Positions 19,490-24,381 of a DNA stretch of 24,381 bases are shown piece after piece. Made by a program: the position numbers and the translations under genes. The number at the start of each line of letters is the position of its first letter. Position 1 is the first letter of the stretch. Under the pieces are notes generated by a model that was not told the origin of the DNA, searched no databases, and saw only the letters and a list, made by a program, of their open reading frames with translations. Origin of the DNA: a virus; the IMG/VR virus record IMGVR_UViG_3300034106_002161, positions 1 through 24,381 of that record, one strand, 5' to 3'.

Positions 19490-20842
19490 TTAGAACGATC
19501 CGTGCTTCAGGACACGAATAGCCACTGTGCCGTTAAACGAATTATTAGAGCCAGATACGTTTAAAAATGTCAGCCGGATAGTATCAACGCCTTTCAAAAC
19601 GGCGCTTACAACCCAATCGCTGCCCGCGTTAATTGGGGTTGCCAGCACCGTGCAGTAGCGATCAAGGGGCACTCCAGCCATAGCCACATCAACTTGGTAG
19701 TTATTGCCCGTTGTTACGGTTCCGGTGTTGACGGAAGCTAACAGCGGCACATCCAATTCAATCAGCGAAGCCGTCATTTTGGCCATAATGTTGGCGTAAG
19801 TTACGAGTGGCGTGCCAAACGCGTCGTAATAGTTACGCTCTACTTTGCAGATAGAATTACCATCAGCAACGTAAACATAGTTAGAAACGGGGTCTTGAAA
19901 TTCGTTGTCTTTAATGACAACACCATAAGTGTTGTCTGAAATACCGATTAGGTTTTTAGATATAGCAACGCCGCCAAGCGCCCCAGCAAAAATGTTGCCG
20001 CTGACGTTTACGCCCCGGCAACTTCTAAGCCGCAACACACTGTCATCGGTGTTGGTTCCCGTACGGTTAAACTCTATGTAGTTGCCCGTAAACTCAACGC
20101 TGCTCCATTTGCGAAGTTCAATTGTGTCGTAAGGCGTAGGGGCGCCAACACCAGTGGCTCCGTTGCCTTCAAAGTAACACCCGTTAATAACCAACGAGTA
20201 TTTTTGTGCGACATTGCTGCTGCCAATCGCCACGTTATTGCCGCCAAATCGACAATCACGTAGACGAACCGCATTTACAGGCTGCCCAAAAGACACTGCA
20301 ACAGCATTGGTTAAGCCCGTACCGCCATTTGACGTAGAGTTATCAATGTTAAAAAACCGGCAGTTGGTAAGACTGACGTAATAGACCTCTACCTCAAAAG
20401 CGATTCCAGCAATCTGAAATCCTTCAATGTAGACCTTATCTAGAATAATTTCTGTTACTGGGCCAGACACGCCATTACATCGGATAGCGCCCGTGTTTTG
20501 CGACCCGCCGCCAATTAAACAGTTAAGCGACAAGTTAGACAGATATATGTTGTCTTGATTGTTAAACGTAAACAGATAGTTTGTCGTTGTTGCCGTTGTT
20601 CTGTAGTAGATGTTCGTAGACATCGGAGTATCGCCGCAAATGCTAGTGCGGTTAGATACTGTTAAAGGCGCAGTAACTTTGTAGTTCCCCGCCGGAATAT
20701 AAAGCGTTTTACCGGCAGCCGCCGTAATAGCGGCTTGCAGCGCCGCCGTATCGTCAGCGTTGTTATCGCCAACAGCGCCGTAGTCTTTTGCGTTGACTAC
20801 AGCGCCATTAACCATGGCAAACGATGCGCGAGTTAAGGCCAT
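19490..20842 (-). CDS. Tailspike, right-handed beta-helix (pectate-lyase-like)
   Basis: A 450-aa spike. A short N-terminus (MALTRASFAMVNGAVVNA) leads into the pectate-lyase-superfamily start KDYGAVGDNNADDTAALQAA and LYIPAGNYKVTAPL. Many beta-helix rungs follow (IYLSNLSLNC, VSLTNCRFFN, LVINGCYFEGN, VEFTGNYIEFN, VNVSGNIFAG, VVIKDNEFQD). The last 90 residues form a separate beta domain (YQVDVAMAGVPLDRYCTVL, TIRLTFLNVSGS). It lacks a clear head-binding domain, so it may attach through a neighbouring fibre. Such spikes bind and often cut host capsule or O-antigen. It is last of three consecutive receptor-binding genes, before the scaffold promoter. Confidence 0.88.
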   Translation of the reverse strand: MALTRASFAMVNGAVVNAKDYGAVGDNNADDTAALQAAITAAAGKTLYIPAGNYKVTAPLTVSNRTSICGDTPMSTNIYYRTTATTTNYLFTFNNQDNIYLSNLSLNCLIGGGSQNTGAIRCNGVSGPVTEIILDKVYIEGFQIAGIAFEVEVYYVSLTNCRFFNIDNSTSNGGTGLTNAVAVSFGQPVNAVRLRDCRFGGNNVAIGSSNVAQKYSLVINGCYFEGNGATGVGAPTPYDTIELRKWSSVEFTGNYIEFNRTGTNTDDSVLRLRSCRGVNVSGNIFAGALGGVAISKNLIGISDNTYGVVIKDNEFQDPVSNYVYVADGNSICKVERNYYDAFGTPLVTYANIMAKMTASLIELDVPLLASVNTGTVTTGNNYQVDVAMAGVPLDRYCTVLATPINAGSDWVVSAVLKGVDTIRLTFLNVSGSNNSFNGTVAIRVLKHGSF

Positions 20843-20851
20843 AACGATCTC

Positions 20852-21796
20852 TTAAACTTGGTAAGTCAAGCTAAAGTAGTCAATGTTGGCGCTGCCAGAC
20901 GTAACATCGCTTACCAACAAGCTACGGGTTGACGTACCGCTGCCATACGCCCGGAAAATGGCGCGTGCTTGAGATGCAAGCGCCGCTGGGATGACATTAG
21001 TGCGACCAGCGCCAAAACCAAAGTTTTCGCAAGCAAACGATCCTGTACCGCCGCCGCTAGCCCCAGGAGTAAACGGCAAAGAAATGTACAGCGTGTTGCC
21101 GGCGGTCATGCCAGCCGTGCTGATGCTGTTTAACCCCGAAAATCTACAATGCACGATGTTGCCGACGCGAGAGTAACGGCCAGTTACTGTCGTTGCCGAA
21201 GCGTTACCGCCTGCGTTATCGTCAAATAGCGTGACGGTGTATGTACCTTCCTCGTACCAGTTGAGCAGCGCGCTTGTCTCTCCCGCCGCGCCGGTGTTCG
21301 CAGAGAAGTCGATGCCTTTGCCGGCGGTGTTGACAACGAGGTTGCCCAAATTTTCCATCGTAAAGCGCGGAGTGCCTTCAGTTTGGAAAATAAACTGTCC
21401 GGCACCGCCGCCACGCGCATTAAGAACAGAGCTTCCTTCGTTAGTGCCGCCGTTTAGCGCGGTAGCAATTTGAAGCCCTCGCCCGGCGGTAAAACCAAAC
21501 TCAGCTTGAACGCCGTTAAACGTCGCAGCAACTGTTTGAATACCGGAAAAAGTCTGTGCCGAGTCAGTACGAGCAACTGTAAAGTTGCTGTTCGGAACGG
21601 TCATTACGCGAGTCGTACTAGCGCCGGGGCCAGCAACCTGAAGGATGCCGGTCGTCGCGTTGGATCGGACGTTTTTAACCGTCAAATCGTCGGAGGATAC
21701 TTTTACCGTGCTGTTGCTTTGAACAATAGGCAGAACTTCCGTTCCGGCCAGCGGGGTCGTTGCGGCGGTAAGCTGGGAAATCTTTTTGTCAGCCAT
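20852..21796 (-). CDS. Tail fibre protein
   Basis: A 314-aa fibre. The N-terminus KKISQLTAATTPLAGTEVLP, with IVQSNSTVKVSSDDL, is a short tail-anchor motif also present in the 777-aa spike next to it. The middle is beta-rich and repetitive (TTRVMTVPNSNFTVART, GGGAGQFIFQTEG, NLVVNTAGKGIDFSANTG). The C-terminal 110 residues (YEEGTYTVTLFDDNAGGN, TVTGRYSRVGNIVHCRFSG, NTLYISLPFTPG, NIDYFSLTYQV) are a receptor-binding-type beta sandwich common at the ends of phage fibres. There is no beta-helix and no enzymatic motif. Start ATG 21796 has AAGAGG upstream; it ends 9 bp before the next gene. Confidence 0.87.
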   Translation of the reverse strand: MADKKISQLTAATTPLAGTEVLPIVQSNSTVKVSSDDLTVKNVRSNATTGILQVAGPGASTTRVMTVPNSNFTVARTDSAQTFSGIQTVAATFNGVQAEFGFTAGRGLQIATALNGGTNEGSSVLNARGGGAGQFIFQTEGTPRFTMENLGNLVVNTAGKGIDFSANTGAAGETSALLNWYEEGTYTVTLFDDNAGGNASATTVTGRYSRVGNIVHCRFSGLNSISTAGMTAGNTLYISLPFTPGASGGGTGSFACENFGFGAGRTNVIPAALASQARAIFRAYGSGTSTRSLLVSDVTSGSANIDYFSLTYQV

Positions 21797-21818
21797 GTTG
21801 AAAAACCTCTTAAGCTAA

Positions 21819-24152
21819 TTATGGGGCGTTTCCTAACGCCGTCAACGACTCATAGTAAACCAGGGCGCGGATCGTTCCTTGTGCCGTAAACGTACCGCCG
21901 CCGTTTTTAGTAATCTGCACGAACAACGTATTGGTCGTAATGTCAGACGCGGCGTTAGCGTTATATAGCGTATTGACCTTAGTGTTTTTGGCCACGGCTT
22001 GCGCAGTCGCAATTACGCTAGAACTGCCGCCGCCATACGCGGCATCCCACGTATTTCCAGCGGCCAAAGCCGAGTCAACGCGCAACTGACAGCCAACGAT
22101 GCGCGATCCAACGGGAACTTCCATTGCAAGGCTGACCGTTGCCGATGCAGTGATGTTAGCAATGGTTTCTGCCGTGCTCAACGCGACTGGATAGCCTAGC
22201 GTATCGTCGTTTAAATTGCGGTCGCCTACGTTGCGATACGTTGCATTAATGCTCCACGGATTTACGCTGCGTGAAGCATAAGTGCTGTGCAGAATGTTGC
22301 CAGAAACAATGTTGTCTGTGTCTGACGCTGCGGCAAAGTTACACCCGATAGACAACAGCGGCGTGTTTTGATCGTCACGCACCGTGTTCTTTGTAATTTC
22401 GTTAAACGTAGAGTTGCTAACAAAATGAAAGCCTCTCCAACCAGTATAAGTACCGTTTTTAACGATGTTACTTGTAATTTTAAAGTAGCGTACCTGATCA
22501 AACAGCATACCGTATACGCCAACTTGCGAGGCGATTACGTTGTTGCCAATCAAGAACGTATCCATAAAGTACGACGTATTGCTGTGGAACACGGCAATCG
22601 GCGATTCCGTTGACCCAGCGGGGTCACCACACCCAACAATCGTATTGTCTACAATCTTATTTCCAACGCAGTTAGCCGTCGTATACGTTGCATCGCCACG
22701 GAAGTAAATTCCGTAGGCTTTGGAGGACGCGGCGGCTTTTAGCGTGTTGTTAGAAATTGTGATGTAATTCAATCCATCAGCATTTGGCGCAACTAAATCT
22801 GTAACAGCAATGCCTTTGTCCGAAAATGCGTAGATTGAATTTCCGCTAATCGTTGAATAGGAGCCTTGCTCTAGGAGAATTCCACCTAAAGAATTTTGGA
22901 TGTTATTGTTGCTGATGTTGTTGTAAACACCGTGCACCTTCAACGATCCGCCAATTCTTTCCGTAAGCGCGACTAGAGTTGAAAACGAAATGTTATTGCA
23001 AATCGTGTTGTAGTTGTTCTGGCCGGCGGTTGTTCCCGCTGGATGGTACATATACAGATCGTGGTCAACAACATTCTTGAAGAAGTTGTTAGATACTTCA
23101 GAATGATTTGTCAGCCACATAAAGATGCCTTCGGCAAACGTGTTGCCGCTGGCGTCATCCACAATCCTATTTCCCGTAATTAAACTGTAGTCGCTGCTAT
23201 AGCAAAAAATGCCGTAATAGTTAATGCCGCCTAAGTTGCCCGGCGAGTCTTGGCAGTTGGCGATTGTATCGCCGCCCACAAACGTATTGTTAACGATTTT
23301 GATGTAGTCGGAGTCAATGTAGATGACGCCCGCTTGCGGAACATCAATGAACGTCAAGTTTTGGATTGTTACGTTGTCAGCCGAGTTGACCTTAATCAAG
23401 CTCGGAATGTGCTGAATGTTCGTAATGACCGCGTGCGTAAAGATGCCGGGGCCGAGTAGCGTTCCGCTACCCTCAATCGTGACGTTATCAGCCGTAACCA
23501 AAAAAATGGACGGCGGATTGGCTTGGTATTGATATCCGGTAGTCTGAATCGTACCGTCAACGCGGATCGTCATCGCCTTATTGACGGCAATGCTTGATGT
23601 GACCTTGTACGTGCCTTCTGGCACCCAGACGTTATCGCTGGCATTGACAGCCGCTTGAATGGCTGCCGTGTCATCCGTTACGCCATCACCAAAAGCGCCA
23701 AAGTCTTTGACGCTAACGATGTCGCGTTCTTTAGACTGCACGCTACGAGCAACCGCGCCCGTACCCGCCGCCGTAAAACTTACCGCGCCCGCGCTATTAA
23801 CCAGCGAGGTCTGCGTCTGTACGGTCGAGAACTTAACGACCGCGCCAACGTGCAGCCCTTGCGTAAATGTAACGGTGTTGTTGTCCGTCTCAACGTAGGA
23901 CAGACCTTCGTACTGGTTCACGCCATCGACGAACACCATAAGGTTGTTCGCGCCAGCCGCATAGGTCATCGTCGTCAGATTAAAGACAGTCTGACCGGCG
24001 GTTGCGTACTGGATTTCTTCAAAGCCCACATACGTCTGAATGTCGCTGGCAAACGCCTTTTTAGTCACGTTGTCCTGAACGACAACGAACAGATCGGTGC
24101 CTTCGACCGGCGAGTCTACGAGCGGAAGGTCTGAAATCTTAACGATTGCCAT
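21819..24152 (-). CDS. Large tailspike with parallel beta-helix (pectate-lyase/NosD-like)
   Basis: A 777-aa spike. Domains in order: KIS-x-L anchor (1-44); an adaptor domain with AGQTVFNLTTMTYAAGANNL and VFVDGVNQYEGLSYVETDN (46-112); a linker (ARSVQSKERD); the pectate-lyase-type start VSVKDFGAFGDGVTDDTAAI (147-166); and about 480 residues of parallel beta-helix with rungs such as VTIQNLTF, IKIVNNTFVGG, LITGNRIVDD, EVSNNFFKN, TISGNSIYAF and ITISNNTLKAA. A C-terminal beta domain of about 110 residues completes it. It probably recognises, and may degrade, surface polysaccharide; catalytic acids cannot be assigned by eye. Start ATG 24152 comes 1 nt after two tandem stops of the 53-aa gene. Confidence 0.92.
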   Translation of the reverse strand: MAIVKISDLPLVDSPVEGTDLFVVVQDNVTKKAFASDIQTYVGFEEIQYATAGQTVFNLTTMTYAAGANNLMVFVDGVNQYEGLSYVETDNNTVTFTQGLHVGAVVKFSTVQTQTSLVNSAGAVSFTAAGTGAVARSVQSKERDIVSVKDFGAFGDGVTDDTAAIQAAVNASDNVWVPEGTYKVTSSIAVNKAMTIRVDGTIQTTGYQYQANPPSIFLVTADNVTIEGSGTLLGPGIFTHAVITNIQHIPSLIKVNSADNVTIQNLTFIDVPQAGVIYIDSDYIKIVNNTFVGGDTIANCQDSPGNLGGINYYGIFCYSSDYSLITGNRIVDDASGNTFAEGIFMWLTNHSEVSNNFFKNVVDHDLYMYHPAGTTAGQNNYNTICNNISFSTLVALTERIGGSLKVHGVYNNISNNNIQNSLGGILLEQGSYSTISGNSIYAFSDKGIAVTDLVAPNADGLNYITISNNTLKAAASSKAYGIYFRGDATYTTANCVGNKIVDNTIVGCGDPAGSTESPIAVFHSNTSYFMDTFLIGNNVIASQVGVYGMLFDQVRYFKITSNIVKNGTYTGWRGFHFVSNSTFNEITKNTVRDDQNTPLLSIGCNFAAASDTDNIVSGNILHSTYASRSVNPWSINATYRNVGDRNLNDDTLGYPVALSTAETIANITASATVSLAMEVPVGSRIVGCQLRVDSALAAGNTWDAAYGGGSSSVIATAQAVAKNTKVNTLYNANAASDITTNTLFVQITKNGGGTFTAQGTIRALVYYESLTALGNAP

Positions 24153-24155
24153 TCA

Positions 24156-24317
24156 TCACTCCAACAGCAGCAAGCCGCCGTTCTCTTGCACCAAGTTTTC
24201 GCCGGTTTCGGTTTCCAAATTGCCAAATATCACGTCGCTTGCGTAGCCCGTCAGAAACGAAGCAATGCCGCCAAGCCCTAGCCCGACCGCATTTCGCAAA
24301 CCAACTCCGAAGCTCAT
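24156..24317 (-). CDS. 53-aa small protein upstream of the tailspike
   Basis: A very short gene. It starts with ATG at 24317, which overlaps the stop of the upstream gene (ATGA). The product has a Gly-rich hydrophobic stretch (GVGLRNAVGLGLGGIASFLT, residues 4-23) and ends NLVQENGGLLLLE before two in-frame stops (TGATGA). The phrase G-LLLLE resembles short repeats seen in phage tail-region proteins. No function is known. Coupling to both neighbours and a coherent sequence support it as real. A small membrane or virion peptide is possible. Confidence 0.62.
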   Translation of the reverse strand: MSFGVGLRNAVGLGLGGIASFLTGYASDVIFGNLETETGENLVQENGGLLLLE

Positions 24318-24381
24318 CGGATGTTAATGGGCTTGGCGTACAAGTCGCCGTCAGCCGTTACGCGAATGGCACTCACTCGCC
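24314..24381 (-). CDS. C-terminal end of an upstream gene (runs off right edge)
   Basis: The last 22 codons of a minus-strand frame that ends ADGDLYAKPINIR and stops at 24314-24316, overlapping the start of the 53-aa gene. Too little is visible to name it. By P22-like order the portal and terminase genes should lie further right, but this end does not show whether it belongs to them. Confidence 0.5.
   Translation of the reverse strand, partial: RVSAIRVTADGDLYAKPINIR

Noticed and set aside
23655-24134. Open frame of 159 codons on the plus strand opposite the large tailspike
   Set aside because: Arg/Val-rich shadow of a well-supported spike, without a ribosome site or neighbours on that strand.
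1-24381. tRNA genes, CRISPR arrays, insertion sequences, integrase/attachment site, diversity-generating retroelement
   Set aside because: No cloverleaf-like gene, spaced direct repeats, transposase or reverse-transcriptase motifs were seen. Inter-gene space is too small for most of these.

Overview
This window is a tightly packed piece of a tailed-phage genome (Caudoviricetes) with a P22-type short-tailed (podovirus) virion module. The evidence is a P22-like coat protein, gp4-like and gp10-like head-completion proteins, three ejection-type proteins in the P22 size order, and N-terminal tail-anchor domains. The lysis genes include an Rz/Rz1-type spanin pair, so the host should be Gram-negative; nothing here fixes the genus. 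No integrase, repressor, tRNA, insertion sequence or CRISPR array is visible. The nearly gapless layout, with many 1-8 bp ATGA, GTGA and TAATG overlaps, is typical of a phage. No stretch over about 90 bp lacks a gene.

Region 1 (about 1-4612) is the DNA-metabolism block. A control region of about 85 bp (2745-2830) fires in both directions. Leftward (minus strand) it drives a Cas4/RecB-like PD-(D/E)XK nuclease (DUF2800 type), an unassigned 215-aa protein and a family A DNA polymerase that runs off the left edge. Rightward (plus strand) it drives a VRR-NUC nuclease, an SNF2-like helicase and a 65-aa protein. A perfect 14-bp palindrome sits between the two promoters and looks like an operator.

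Region 2 (4586-7352, minus strand) holds the end of the late transcript. In reading order from the right it has a holin, a 59-aa XhlA-like membrane protein, a 75-aa membrane protein, an M15-type endolysin, Rz with Rz1 nested in another frame, an HExxH metallopeptidase, and a metallophosphoesterase with an N-terminal helix-turn-helix. The last gene runs 27 bp into the 3' end of the rightward early operon.

Region 3 (7363-19413, minus strand) is the virion block. Read from right to left it carries scaffold, coat, a candidate decoration protein, a strong hairpin, a coiled-coil protein, a small protein, gp4-like, gp10-like, a needle-like protein, a tail-fibre/head-binding protein, a glycine-rich adhesin-like protein, an unknown, a GNAT acetyltransferase and three ejection proteins.

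Region 4 (19490-24381, minus strand) is a receptor-binding cassette upstream of the scaffold gene. It holds two right-handed beta-helix tailspikes, one tail fibre, a 53-aa protein and the end of another gene. A sigma70-like promoter restarts transcription at the scaffold gene. That promoter shares an 11-bp and a 10-bp sequence with the early control region, which suggests one regulator acts on both.

All assignments are from reading the sequence and from family knowledge; no database search was run.
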